Shown: positions 1 through 7,882 of the stretch, one piece after another | Position numbering within the stretch: position 1 is the first letter of the stretch | Layout: each line of letters opens with the position of its first letter | Source of the DNA: Haloarculaceae archaeon | GTDB lineage: Archaea; Halobacteriota; Halobacteria; Halobacteriales; Haloarculaceae | NCBI GenBank assembly: GCA_028274885.1 | Contig: JAQCMX010000042.1 | Coordinates: forward strand, 1-16,915 | Direction of reading: 5' to 3' | DNA: 16,915 nt | The notes under the pieces: generated by a model | Database searches by the model: none | Told to the model about the DNA's origin: nothing | Seen by the model: only the letters and a program-made list of their open reading frames with translations | Program-made: the position numbers and the translations under genes

Positions 1-164
1 ACTCCGGCAAACAAATCCGTCTCGGATTCGAACGCATCTAATACGCGTTCTGTGGTGAAATCACCGGTGTGAACGACCGGTCCCGCCTCTGCGAGCCGTT
101 CGCGCAGATGTGTGGTGAGCTTCGGGCTCGACTCGGCGTGTGTGTCACCAACTGCGACAAGCAT
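1..164 (-). CDS. Metallophosphoesterase, YfcE/MJ0936-like (3' end outside window)
   Basis: Only the first 54 codons lie in the window; the gene runs off the left edge. The visible N-terminus starts MLVAVGDTHAES and reaches HTGDF, giving the calcineurin-like metal ligands Asp7 and His9 (GDTHA) and Asp35 (GDF). The third motif expected next in this family (GNxD) would lie just past the edge, where the reading frame gives FAG. Family members are small manganese- or nickel-dependent phosphodiesterases of the cytoplasm; the natural substrate is usually unknown. The start is the ATG whose complement is at 162-164. I see no clear TATA element in front of it. The family call is firm, the exact substrate is not known. 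Confidence 0.8.
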   Translation of the reverse strand, partial: MLVAVGDTHAESSPKLTTHLRERLAEAGPVVHTGDFTTERVLDAFESETDLFAG

Positions 165-445
165 CGACCTTCTCTACGCGAGGGACAAGTAACTGTCTGA
201 CGGCTGTACATTCCACATCCCTTCGGGTTCGGTGTGATAGTGATTATTGCGGTAGTTTTCGCGGCCACGTCACAGATGGTGCTGTATGTCACCGTTTGCT
301 TACTTCCGGGTCGGTCCGAGGGCTGTTATCCTTAATCCGCCTCAGATACGCCCGGGGCTTTCCCACCTACAGCCACAGTACAGTCACAGCCGGACGGTTG
401 CCCGGTTGTGTCGCTGTCAGGACCCAGCGGCGTCTGCGGTCGGGA
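165..445. other. Intergenic region, no supported gene
   Basis: These 281 bases lie between two leftward genes, after the stop of hef and before the start of the metallophosphoesterase. Open frames here are Arg/Ser-rich with no recognisable domain and extend antisense into hef. The stretch should contain the promoter of the leftward metallophosphoesterase, but I cannot point to a convincing TATA element. Confidence 0.5.
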
Positions 446-3019
446 TTACTGCCCGCCCGACTCCTCGGGTCGGTAGGAACTGGCCACGACTTCGCGGATC
501 CGTCGGGCGGTCACCTGACCGACGCCTTCGGTCGTAAGTAGTTTCTCTTTGGTGGCAGTCATGACGTTCTCGACACTGTCAAATTCGGTAAGCAGAGAGC
601 GGGCTGTGACGGGACCCACCTCGGCGATGGCGGCGACGACGTACTCCTGCTGTTCGGCGAGTGTTCTGGACTGTTTTTCCCCGTGGACGCTCACCTCCCG
701 ATCAGCCTCCGCCTGTTCGCGCTCGGCGATCACCTCTAACAGATCCGCGGTCTCGGTCTCGTCTTCGGTCTGCATCACGCTCGCGCCGAAATCGACAGCG
801 AGCGACCCGAGCGCACCGTGGATCGCCTTGGGGTGGATGTTGCGCTCCCCGGACAGATTCTCACCTTCGACGACCACGACGGGCCGGGCGTAGTGACGGC
901 TGGCATCGCCGACCTGCTCGAACAGCGAGCGATCCCCGCCCGTGAGAGTATCGAGGAAATCCGGGACCGTCTTGCGTTCGACGACCACGCGGTCCGAGAG
1001 CACGTAATCCCCGACTGCAAGCGTCTCAAGACGGGTCTCGATCCCCGCCCGCGTGGAGAGATCGCGTGCGATCGTCGAGTCAAGTTCCCGTTGGTCGGCG
1101 ACGATTTCGACAGTCTCGCCCTCCCCTGCTTCGGCGACGACACCCGCAGTCGCGCCCGTCCTGGTGTCCGCTGCGGTCTCGGTCTCGGACTGCCCGGCCG
1201 TTCTGGCTTCTGGGTGCTGGCCTGTCCCCTCCGTCGGCGGATCCTCTGTGAACGACGTTAGGTCGGCTTGTCCGTCCGGGGTCGATCCGTCACCGTCTGC
1301 AACCGACTGCCCCTCCGCAGCGGGTGACTCGGGTGCTGTCGACGGGGCGTCGGTTTCGGCGGGTGTGGTGTCGGTTGTCCCGGGCGCGGTGTCGACACCC
1401 TCTGTCGCGGACTCGTCTCCCGCATCGGATCCGGCCTCACCGAGACTGGCCTGCTCGACGAGTCTGGATTCGATGTCGCCGGCGAACTCCTTGAGCGTCC
1501 GGAGTTCCTCCCGCATCTGCTTTTCATCCTGGCGGGCCTTCCAGAAGTAGGCCTCGTCGCGGGTATCCTCCGCGATGAGAACGACCACCCGCCCGTCGGT
1601 CTGGCGGCCGGTCCGACCCTTTCGCTGGATCGACCGGATCGCCGTCGGCACCGGTTCGTAGAACAAAACGAGGTCGACATCGGGAACGTCAAGACCCTCC
1701 TCTGCGACCGAAGTCGAGACGAGCACCTCGAACTCGGCTGCTCGAAAGCGTTCCAGCGTCTCCCGTTGCTGGGCCTGCGTCATCCCGTCGCTGCCGTCGG
1801 TGTCGGACTGACCGACGAAGCGCTCGACGGAGAAGTGCTCGCCGAGAAACTCGGTCAGCGCCTCGGCTGTGTCGCGGGATTCGGTGAAGACGATGACGCG
1901 CTCGCCGTCGTTGATGCCGAGCGTTTCGGCGATGAGCATCCGCGCACGCCTGTATTTCGGGTGCAGATCGTCGTAGCCCTCGGCTTTGCGGACCGCCGTT
2001 CTAACGTTGGGGTCAGAGACCATCCGCTGGTCGGCCTTGGACGCGCCCGACGACCGGGCAGCCTCCTTCTGTCGGTCCATGTACCGCCGGAACGACTCCA
2101 CGCTTTGGGTCTCGACGTAGGTGACCGCTGTTCGGAGCTTGCGCACCTCGGCGAGCAGGCTCATCCCCTCGTACCCTTCCGACTGGTCGGCGTTCATCAA
2201 CTCCTGGACCTTGCGCTGGATCTTCTGGATCTCGCGTTCGGAGATGTCGGGCTGGGTGGTACCCGTCACACCGAGTTGTTTCAACTGTGCCAACCTGTCT
2301 GTGATGACCGTCTGGACGGCGTCACGGACCTCCGTGACGGTCTCGGGTAACTCCACGCGCTCCCACTCGACGCTGGTCTCGTGGGTGTACTCGGCCACGT
2401 CCGAATCGGACTCGGTCATCACCTCGACGTCCTCGATGCCGAGATTCTGACAGACCTGCAGGATGGCCTCCTCGTCGTCGCCAGGTGAGGCACTCATGCC
2501 CGTTACCAGCGGGTCCGTCGCGTCTGCGTGATACCGGTCTGCAATGTAGTTGTACGCGTACGCGCCGGTCGCGCGGTGACACTCGTCGAAGGTGCAGTGG
2601 GTCACGTCGCTCAGTGAGATGCGGTTTCCGACGAGGTCGTTCTCGACGACCTGTGGCGTCGCCAGGGCGACACGGGCATCCGTCCACAGCGCGGCGCGGT
2701 CGTCGGGACTGACCTCGCCGGTGAAAACGACGATCTGTTCGTCGGGAACTTCGAGTGCCTCGCGGTAGAACTCGGCGTGCTGGGCGACGAGTGGCTTTGT
2801 CGGCGCGAGCAGGAGTGCTTTGCCACCAACCTCCCGCAGGCGGTGGGCGGTCACCAGCAAGGAGACGGCCGTTTTGCCCAGTCCGGTCGGGAGACACACC
2901 AGCGTGTGCCCATCTAATGCCGCGTCGGCGAGTGTCGTCTGGTACTCGCGGCGCTCCAGCAGGTCCGGCGAGATCAGCGGTCGATCGACCGTTTCACCCT
3001 CTGTCCCCGTCGTTGCCAT
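446..3019 (-). CDS. hef: Hef, XPF/FANCM-family DNA helicase-nuclease
   Basis: An 857-residue superfamily 2 helicase fused to an XPF-type nuclease, which acts on forked and stalled replication DNA. Helicase motifs: Walker A PTGLGKT (44-50), DECH (145-148), SAS (176-178), and QRKGRTGR motif VI (465-472). Residues 180-360 form the family's helical insert between the two RecA lobes. The nuclease follows at about 635-770 with the catalytic ERKxxxD (Glu681, Arg682, Lys683, Asp687), then tandem helix-hairpin-helix elements (about 797-845, including GVGQVTARR). Between helicase and nuclease lies a roughly 105-residue acidic, Thr/Pro/Glu-rich and presumably disordered linker (about 525-633) carrying a PCNA-binding-like QADLTSF at 584-590. 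Both enzymatic halves look intact. In Haloferax volcanii Hef and the Hjc resolvase provide alternative routes for fork rescue (established knowledge). A TATA-like element lies 29 bases before the ATG. Confidence 0.97.
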   Translation of the reverse strand: MATTGTEGETVDRPLISPDLLERREYQTTLADAALDGHTLVCLPTGLGKTAVSLLVTAHRLREVGGKALLLAPTKPLVAQHAEFYREALEVPDEQIVVFTGEVSPDDRAALWTDARVALATPQVVENDLVGNRISLSDVTHCTFDECHRATGAYAYNYIADRYHADATDPLVTGMSASPGDDEEAILQVCQNLGIEDVEVMTESDSDVAEYTHETSVEWERVELPETVTEVRDAVQTVITDRLAQLKQLGVTGTTQPDISEREIQKIQRKVQELMNADQSEGYEGMSLLAEVRKLRTAVTYVETQSVESFRRYMDRQKEAARSSGASKADQRMVSDPNVRTAVRKAEGYDDLHPKYRRARMLIAETLGINDGERVIVFTESRDTAEALTEFLGEHFSVERFVGQSDTDGSDGMTQAQQRETLERFRAAEFEVLVSTSVAEEGLDVPDVDLVLFYEPVPTAIRSIQRKGRTGRQTDGRVVVLIAEDTRDEAYFWKARQDEKQMREELRTLKEFAGDIESRLVEQASLGEAGSDAGDESATEGVDTAPGTTDTTPAETDAPSTAPESPAAEGQSVADGDGSTPDGQADLTSFTEDPPTEGTGQHPEARTAGQSETETAADTRTGATAGVVAEAGEGETVEIVADQRELDSTIARDLSTRAGIETRLETLAVGDYVLSDRVVVERKTVPDFLDTLTGGDRSLFEQVGDASRHYARPVVVVEGENLSGERNIHPKAIHGALGSLAVDFGASVMQTEDETETADLLEVIAEREQAEADREVSVHGEKQSRTLAEQQEYVVAAIAEVGPVTARSLLTEFDSVENVMTATKEKLLTTEGVGQVTARRIREVVASSYRPEESGGQ

Positions 3020-3044
3020 CTACCTTCTAATTGCTCGCTGTAGC

Positions 3045-3052
3045 GGTTAAGG
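3045..3052 (-). promoter_or_regulatory. TATA-like element of hef
   Basis: The minus strand reads CCTTAACC, centred about 29 bases before the hef start codon, the spacing expected for leaderless initiation at or next to the ATG. The match to the archaeal TATA consensus is only moderate. Confidence 0.45.
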
Positions 3053-3093
3053 TTTCGCGTGGCAGAGTGAAAGTGAAAGGGCCGGGTCCACCG

Positions 3094-3759
3094 TCACCAG
3101 AACTTCACGCCGAGGTCGTGCAGCCCGTCGTTGTTGGCAGCGAGATTGATCAACAGTGGCGTCAGCGACTCGATCTCCGTGGAGTTTGCGAGCCCCCCGG
3201 CGTCCAGCGAGCGGAGACCCTCGACCTCGTCGGCCAGTTCCATGACCGTGGCTTTCGCCTCGGGATCGTCGCCGGTAACCGGTACGTCCCAATCCATGTC
3301 CGCATCCAGGTTCGCGAGTTTGGCCGCAGCGAGATTCTGGAACGCGCCGACGACCGGTGTCCCGGCCGGGGCGGCCTCGGCGGCCAGTTGTGCCACGCTG
3401 CCAGCACCGGGACGGTTGTAGTGGAGTCCGTCTTCGTCGCGTTGCATGCCAACGGCCGGCGAGACGAGAACGGCGTCGCCGAGATTGTCCGCGACTGCTT
3501 CGATCGTGTCCGACAGATAGTACGCCGGTACCGAGAGAATGACCACGTCGCCCCGTCGTGCAGCCTCGGGGTTTTCGGCGTCAGCCACCGTCGCATCGAC
3601 GCCGTGATCGTCGAGGGTCTCGATGTACGATTCGGCCGCGTTGGCGGCTTTCTCTGCCGTTCGTGAACCGACGATGACGTCGTGTTCGGTGTCCCGTGAA
3701 AACCGGACTGCGAAGCCTTCACCGATGTCTCCAGTTCCGCCCAGTAGTGCAATCTGCAT
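3094..3759 (-). CDS. npdG: F420H2:NADP+ oxidoreductase (NADPH-dependent F420 reductase)
   Basis: A 221-residue Rossmann enzyme that moves hydride between the deazaflavin F420 and NADP in the cytoplasm. The N-terminus MQIALLGGTGDIGEG is the dinucleotide-binding loop (GGTGDIG, 7-13). GSRT at about 31-34 is where Fno enzymes contact the 2'-phosphate, so NADP rather than NAD is expected. SVPAYY near 75-80 continues the fold, and the C-terminal DAGGLANSTEIESLTPLLINLA helix is typical of the family. Length matches the family. It sits between the HAD gene (38 bases upstream) and hef (74 bases downstream), but a TATA-like element in the short upstream gap suggests its own promoter. Haloarchaea make F420, so an F420-NADPH exchange role is reasonable; which direction dominates in vivo cannot be read from sequence. 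Confidence 0.93.
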   Translation of the reverse strand: MQIALLGGTGDIGEGFAVRFSRDTEHDVIVGSRTAEKAANAAESYIETLDDHGVDATVADAENPEAARRGDVVILSVPAYYLSDTIEAVADNLGDAVLVSPAVGMQRDEDGLHYNRPGAGSVAQLAAEAAPAGTPVVGAFQNLAAAKLANLDADMDWDVPVTGDDPEAKATVMELADEVEGLRSLDAGGLANSTEIESLTPLLINLAANNDGLHDLGVKFW

Positions 3760-3781
3760 ATGCGTGCCTTGGGCGAGTCCG

Positions 3782-3789
3782 GAATAAAC
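3782..3789 (-). promoter_or_regulatory. TATA-like element of npdG
   Basis: The minus strand reads GTTTATTC, centred about 27 bases before the npdG ATG and just past the stop of the HAD gene. The position fits a leaderless start and suggests that npdG can be transcribed independently of the HAD gene. Confidence 0.55.
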
Positions 3790-3797
3790 GTTCCCGT

Positions 3798-4667
3798 TCA
3801 GTCTGACGACAACAGATCCGGGAGATCGTTGACCGACTCCACGACGGCCTCGGCACCGGCCCCTCGGAGTTTTGTCTGACCGTACTCGCCGGTCAGCCCG
3901 CCGGTCAGAACACCGATCCCGTAGTATGTTCGGTCGTCGGCTGCAGTGGCGTTGACCGCCGTCCGAACATCGTCGAGTGTGTCACCAGCAAACGCGACCG
4001 TCTCGGCCCCGAAACGGTCGCCCAATGTCAGCAGTGCGTCCGGATCGGGCTTGCTCCCCGCCCAGTCGTCCATACTAAACCGGTACTCGTCGGGGACCGC
4101 CAGACCGACGCGGTCAAGCGCGATCTCGGCCTCCGGGGCCGGACGGCCGGTGAGAACCCCGACCGGCACGCGATCGGCCAGGGTCTCGACCGTGTCGCGT
4201 TCGATCAACACCGTTTCGTCATGAATGAACCCCTCGGTCTCGATAGTTGGCTCGGTCCCCTCGATATCGCGGTAGAGATCGCTACCGAGGTAAAGTTGCT
4301 GGAACACACTCCGGAGGTGGTCCCTGTCCCAGGTCGCTAACACGCGTTCGCGGTCTGCCGGTGATAGTTCCTCACCGACGACTGTCCGCGCCGCGTCCGG
4401 GCCACCACCCATCGCGGCGACTGCGTCGGTAAACTGCGACAGCGACAGCTCCATTCCCCGACGACTGGCCAGTACGTACAACGCGACCGCGTTGGTGAGT
4501 TCCCAGTCGTTGTTGAACCCACCGGCGTCTTTGAATTGCTGGACGGTTTCCCGTGGGATCGTGTCACCGTAGACTCGTCGAACCGATTCGACAATCGCGC
4601 GCCGGTATGAGCGGGCCACGTCAACCAACACGCCGTCAACATCGAACACGAGGGCGTCGATGTTCAT
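3798..4667 (-). CDS. HAD superfamily IA hydrolase (TIGR01548-like phosphatase)
   Basis: A 289-residue haloacid-dehalogenase-fold phosphatase. All four motifs are visible: motif I FDVDGVLVD with nucleophile Asp9 and acid/base Asp11; motif II VLTGR with Thr173; motif III Lys206 in GSKPDPD; motif IV FAGDTLDD with Asp229 and Asp232/233 binding Mg2+. The DVDGVLVDVARSYRRAI start matches the haloarchaeal/cyanobacterial TIGR01548 group as I recall it. A large helical cap lies at about residues 15-165. The substrate is unknown; phosphoglycolate-like or other small phosphate esters are usual for subfamily IA. It follows UPF0146 by 24 bases with no TATA element in the gap, so the two are probably co-transcribed from the UPF0146 promoter. 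Confidence 0.88.
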   Translation of the reverse strand: MNIDALVFDVDGVLVDVARSYRRAIVESVRRVYGDTIPRETVQQFKDAGGFNNDWELTNAVALYVLASRRGMELSLSQFTDAVAAMGGGPDAARTVVGEELSPADRERVLATWDRDHLRSVFQQLYLGSDLYRDIEGTEPTIETEGFIHDETVLIERDTVETLADRVPVGVLTGRPAPEAEIALDRVGLAVPDEYRFSMDDWAGSKPDPDALLTLGDRFGAETVAFAGDTLDDVRTAVNATAADDRTYYGIGVLTGGLTGEYGQTKLRGAGAEAVVESVNDLPDLLSSD

Positions 4668-4691
4668 TACCGGACTGGGAGGCTTCGAGCA

Positions 4692-5099
4692 TCAAGCCTG
4701 TTTTGAATTCCGTCCGCGGGCGACAAATAGTGTCGTGCCGGGCAGCGTCTCGCGGGCGACGGGGATCAGCGACGGATCGGTACCTAATGTGGTAAAAAAC
4801 AGGGGAACGGCGAGGTCGCGTGCGAGATCCCAGCCCGGGCGGTGCAGTTCCGGTGGGAGGTTGCGCGCGTACAGCGCGTCCGAACCGGCGTACACGGTCG
4901 GATCGGGGTCCGTGATGTCGTCGCGAACAAACCGCACACTCGTCGGCACGTCACGTTCACAGCGGTCGGTTGCGGTGACGTTGAGACCGGCCTCGGCGAG
5001 GTCGCCGGCGACCCTCGGGCGGTGGCCGATACCGATCTCGACAACGCTTTCGAAATCAGACAGACGGCCGACGAGGGCCGCACGCGTCGTCTTTCGCAC
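4692..5099 (-). CDS. UPF0146 family protein (methyltransferase-like fold)
   Basis: A 135-residue protein of the archaeal UPF0146 family, function not established. The pattern resembles a small Rossmann methyltransferase: VVEIGIGHRPRVAGDL (19-34) as a glycine-rich SAM-type loop, an acidic residue at the end of strand 2 (TATDR, Asp45), and FVRDDITD (57-64) as the next loop. It lacks the C-terminal half of a full class I methyltransferase, so SAM binding or catalysis is uncertain. It is divergent from archaemetzincin, the two start codons being separated by only 37 bases, and is the likely first gene of a unit with the HAD phosphatase. The minus strand carries a TATA element 27 bases before the ATG. 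Confidence 0.88.
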   Translation of the reverse strand: MRKTTRAALVGRLSDFESVVEIGIGHRPRVAGDLAEAGLNVTATDRCERDVPTSVRFVRDDITDPDPTVYAGSDALYARNLPPELHRPGWDLARDLAVPLFFTTLGTDPSLIPVARETLPGTTLFVARGRNSKQA

Positions 5100-5103
5100 G
5101 TAG

Positions 5104-5111
5104 CTTTTTAC
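5104..5111 (+). promoter_or_regulatory. TATA-like element of amzA
   Basis: CTTTTTAC centred about 29 bases before the amzA ATG at 5137, fitting a leaderless start. It is only 4 bases from the start codon of the divergent UPF0146 gene. Confidence 0.55.
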
Positions 5112-5122
5112 TATCTACCCGC

Positions 5123-5130
5123 CAATATAG
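5123..5130 (-). promoter_or_regulatory. TATA element of the UPF0146 gene
   Basis: The minus strand reads CTATATTG, centred about 27 bases before the UPF0146 ATG at 5099. It lies between the TATA element and start codon of the divergent archaemetzincin gene, so the two promoters interlock. Confidence 0.6.
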
Positions 5131-5136
5131 TTTTGT

Positions 5137-5658
5137 ATGCACGTCGATATCGTGCCGGTTGGGGATGTTAATGCAGCCGTCAAGCGCGAGGCGTCCGGCG
5201 GTTTGCGAAGTGTTTACGAGTGTGAAGTGACCGTCCACGACGCCCACACGATTCCGGAGGGGTCCTACGACGAGTCCCGCAAGCAGTACCGTGCCGAGGA
5301 GTTCATTGACCTCGCAAAGCGTGTCGGTAGCGGTACAAAAAACATCGCCGTCACGCCGAAGGATCTGTACTACCACCGCCGCAACTACGTGTTCGGGCTC
5401 GCCTACCTCGGCGGCAGCGGCAGCGTCATCTCGACCTACAGACTCCGGACCTCCTCGGACGGTGGCTTCTCGAACCGTTCGCCCGGGGAGATTTTCTCCG
5501 ACCGCGTGCGCAAGGAGGTCGTTCATGAAATCGGCCACACGCTCGGGTTGGAACATTGCGACAACAAACGCTGTGTTATGAACTTTTCCCCCACCGTCCG
5601 CGAAGTCGACGTCAAAGAGGAACGGCTCTGTGGCTCCTGCCAGCGAAACGCACTATGA
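5137..5658 (+). CDS. amzA: Archaemetzincin zinc metalloprotease
   Basis: A 173-residue metallopeptidase of the archaemetzincin family (M54). The extended zinc motif is complete: HEIGHTLGLEHC with ligands His130, His134 and His140 and catalytic Glu131. The family's second, structural zinc site follows as Cys141, Cys146, Cys165 and Cys168, with the Met-turn at Met148 (CVMNF). There is no signal peptide, so it should be cytoplasmic. Physiological substrates of archaemetzincins are unknown and activity on model peptides is weak (established knowledge). The ATG at 5137 is chosen because a TATA-like element sits at the right distance and the MHVDIVPVG start matches the family. It is divergent from UPF0146. 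Confidence 0.95.
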   Translation: MHVDIVPVGDVNAAVKREASGGLRSVYECEVTVHDAHTIPEGSYDESRKQYRAEEFIDLAKRVGSGTKNIAVTPKDLYYHRRNYVFGLAYLGGSGSVISTYRLRTSSDGGFSNRSPGEIFSDRVRKEVVHEIGHTLGLEHCDNKRCVMNFSPTVREVDVKEERLCGSCQRNAL

Positions 5659-5751
5659 TCCGGGCGAACCGATAGTTTCTGTACGAGCGTCCAGTTCCTC
5701 TGGGGGCCCCGCACCGCCGGCGGAGCAGTACCAAACAGGTTTGGCATAGTA

Positions 5752-5760
5752 ACTATATCA
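5752..5760 (+). promoter_or_regulatory. TATA element of the small acidic gene at 5784
   Basis: ACTATATCA, a good haloarchaeal TATA box, centred about 28 bases before the ATG at 5784. It supports this short frame as an expressed, leaderless gene. Confidence 0.6.
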
Positions 5761-5783
5761 TATCCTTACTAACAACATATTGT

Positions 5784-5990
5784 ATGAGTCAGAGCCAATC
5801 GACTGACCGAACAGAAGAGCTAAGTGACATTTTCGTCGCCGTGACGGGCGACGAGGAAGTGACAGAAAAGCAGGAAGGAAACAGCAACCGGGAACTGCGC
5901 GGGGAGAGCCATATCGATGAGGCCGTCGCAGACGGGCTGGACGACGCGCTCGAAGGTGCAGAACCCGACGGTGGCGATCCCGGTGGCTAA
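5784..5990 (+). CDS. Small acidic hypothetical protein
   Basis: A 68-residue, highly acidic protein with no membrane segment, cysteine or metal motif. The N-terminal DRTEELSDIFVAVTGDEEVTE segment (8-28) is the most structured-looking part and could form a short helix; the rest is Glu/Asp/Gly-rich and probably disordered. I think similar short proteins with a TEELSDIF-type start exist in other haloarchaea, but I know of no function. A well-placed TATA box 28 bases upstream supports it. It converges with the RLI gene, whose stop is 36 bases beyond its own. Confidence 0.7.
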   Translation: MSQSQSTDRTEELSDIFVAVTGDEEVTEKQEGNSNRELRGESHIDEAVADGLDDALEGAEPDGGDPGG

Positions 5991-6026
5991 ACCCTGGAGT
6001 CGGGCGGAGAAAGAACGGACCGCCGA

Positions 6027-7880
6027 TCAGGGCGCGTAGTAATATTCGCCGTTCTTTTTTTGTTGGCGGTCGAGTTGACTCCCGGGTTTGTTGATCCGGG
6101 GGCGGGAGGTGCGCTCGTCCCGGCGGAAGGTGATATCGAGATTTCCGAGAAACTCGTTCATCCCTTCGCGCATCCCCTGTGGTGGGGCGGCGTGTCCGCG
6201 CTCGGCGGGATCGCCGTCGAACACCAGCAGCCGGTCGGCCAGCAGATCGATCATGTAGATATCGTGGTCGATGACCATCGCAGTAGTGTCGTGTTGTTCC
6301 GCATAGCGTCGGATCGCAGCGGTCGCGAGGACGCGTTGTTCGACGTCCAGATGGGCCGAGGGTTCGTCCAGCAGATACAGATCGGCGTCTCTGGACAGAC
6401 AGGCCGCGATTGCGACCCGCTGGCGCTCGCCGCCCGACAGATCGGTGAGATTCTGCTCCATCACCCGCTCGAGTTGCAACGGCTGGGCGATCTCGGTGTT
6501 CCAGTACGACGAGCCGAAGTCGTCGGTAATCGAGGCGAGAAAGGCGTCCACGCGCATTGGCTGGTCGATCTCGATGTACTGTGGCTTGTAGGCGATGTCG
6601 AGGTCGGAGTCGAGCCCTCCCGCCTGGGCTCTGTCCCCGCCGACGCTGTCGGGTTCGAGTCGGCCGGCGAGTACCTTTGCAAACGTCGACTTCCCGATCC
6701 CGTTGGGTCCGACGACACCGAGGACCTCGTTCTCGCGGATCACACCGCCATCGACGGTCAGCGAGAACTCACCCTCCCCGTAGCTCTTTTCGAGATCGGG
6801 ATACGTGACGACGACATCACCGGTCGAGCCCGGCCGCGGGGCGTGTTCCTCGAACTCGATCGCAGTCTCGCGGATGCGCATGTTTTCGTTGTCAAGATAG
6901 CCCGAGAGATACTCGTTGATGCCACCTTTGACCGATTTCGGTGGCGTTATGATCCCGAAGGCGCCGGACTCGCCGTAGCCGATATGGATGTTGTCGGCGA
7001 GCAAATCGAGAATCGCAAGATCGTGTTCGACGACGAGCATGGACCGATCCTGTTTCTCGGCGAGTTCCCGCACCAGCCGTGCGGCGGTCATCCGCTGGCT
7101 GATGTCGAGATACGGCGTAATCTCGTCGAGGAAATAGAAATCCGCATCGCGGGCGAGTGTCGCCGCCAGCGCGACCCGTTGCAGTTCCCCGCCCGAGAGG
7201 GTGTCGACGTCCTGTTCGACCACCGGCCCGATCCCGAGGCGCTCGACCAACTCGGGGAGGACGCCGCGTTCGTCGGTCCGCTCGAGTAACTCCTGGGTCG
7301 GGCCGTCGAACTGGTCGGGGATCTTGTCGACGTACTGTGGTTTGCGGGCGACGGTCACGTCCCCGTCCCGCATCGCTTCCAGATACTCCTGCAAAGCGGT
7401 CCCTCGGTATGCGTTCAAAACTGTTTCCCAATCGGGTTCAGTGCCGATATCGCCGAGGTTGGGCGCGAGTTCGTCCCCGAGGATCCGGACAGCCGTTGTC
7501 TTCCCGATCCCGTTGGGCCCGAGGATCCCGGTGACACGTCCCTCGGCGGGGGCCGGCAACCCGTAGAGTGCGAATGCGTTCTCCCCGAAGCGGTGGACCG
7601 GATCGTCCTCGAGTTCCTGGGGGAGGTTGAGGATCTGGATCGCGTCGAATGGACACTTCTCGACGCAGATCCCACAGGACTCCCCGAGACAGATCTCCTC
7701 GGAGATCCAGATCTGGTCGTCACTCCCCTGGTACACGTCGTCTTCCTCGAACCGTTCCTCCCGGGTGATGATACACTCCTTGCCCGTGCGGTTTGGCGGA
7801 CAGAAGTTGGCACACTCGTAGTTACACCGATCGGGCTGGCACTTCTCTAGATCGACCACGGCGATGCTGTCATCGGCCAT
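6027..7880 (-). CDS. rli: ABCE1/RLI ribosome-recycling ATPase
   Basis: A 617-residue twin-ATPase that splits ribosomes after termination and helps initiation; universal in archaea and eukaryotes. The N-terminal iron-sulfur domain has Cys14, Cys19, Cys23, Cys27 and Cys37, then the ferredoxin-like Cys64, Cys69, Cys72 and Cys76 (CGICVEKCPF). The first nucleotide-binding domain has Walker A GPNGIGKTT (121-129), signature LSGGELQR (228-235), Walker B FLDE (250-253) and switch His286. The second has GPNGIGKST (391-399), LSGGERQR (481-488), LLDE (503-506) and His539. The first D-loop region reads DEITPYLD rather than the DEPS form seen in the second domain (DEPSAHLD). The start is 2 bases after the stop of the EMC6-like gene with GGAG 10 bases upstream, so the pair is one operon. 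Length is normal and all key residues are present. Confidence 0.98.
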   Translation of the reverse strand: MADDSIAVVDLEKCQPDRCNYECANFCPPNRTGKECIITREERFEEDDVYQGSDDQIWISEEICLGESCGICVEKCPFDAIQILNLPQELEDDPVHRFGENAFALYGLPAPAEGRVTGILGPNGIGKTTAVRILGDELAPNLGDIGTEPDWETVLNAYRGTALQEYLEAMRDGDVTVARKPQYVDKIPDQFDGPTQELLERTDERGVLPELVERLGIGPVVEQDVDTLSGGELQRVALAATLARDADFYFLDEITPYLDISQRMTAARLVRELAEKQDRSMLVVEHDLAILDLLADNIHIGYGESGAFGIITPPKSVKGGINEYLSGYLDNENMRIRETAIEFEEHAPRPGSTGDVVVTYPDLEKSYGEGEFSLTVDGGVIRENEVLGVVGPNGIGKSTFAKVLAGRLEPDSVGGDRAQAGGLDSDLDIAYKPQYIEIDQPMRVDAFLASITDDFGSSYWNTEIAQPLQLERVMEQNLTDLSGGERQRVAIAACLSRDADLYLLDEPSAHLDVEQRVLATAAIRRYAEQHDTTAMVIDHDIYMIDLLADRLLVFDGDPAERGHAAPPQGMREGMNEFLGNLDITFRRDERTSRPRINKPGSQLDRQQKKNGEYYYAP

Positions 7881-7882
7881 GA

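Noticed and set aside
140..541. Plus-strand open frame near the left edge
   Set aside because: Arg/Ser/Thr-rich, overlaps both the metallophosphoesterase start and the end of hef antisense, with no recognisable domain or TATA element.
6060..7289. Long plus-strand open frame of 409 codons
   Set aside because: It lies wholly antisense to ABCE1/RLI, whose motifs are all intact. The translated product has no domain and is a reading-frame shadow typical of GC-rich DNA.
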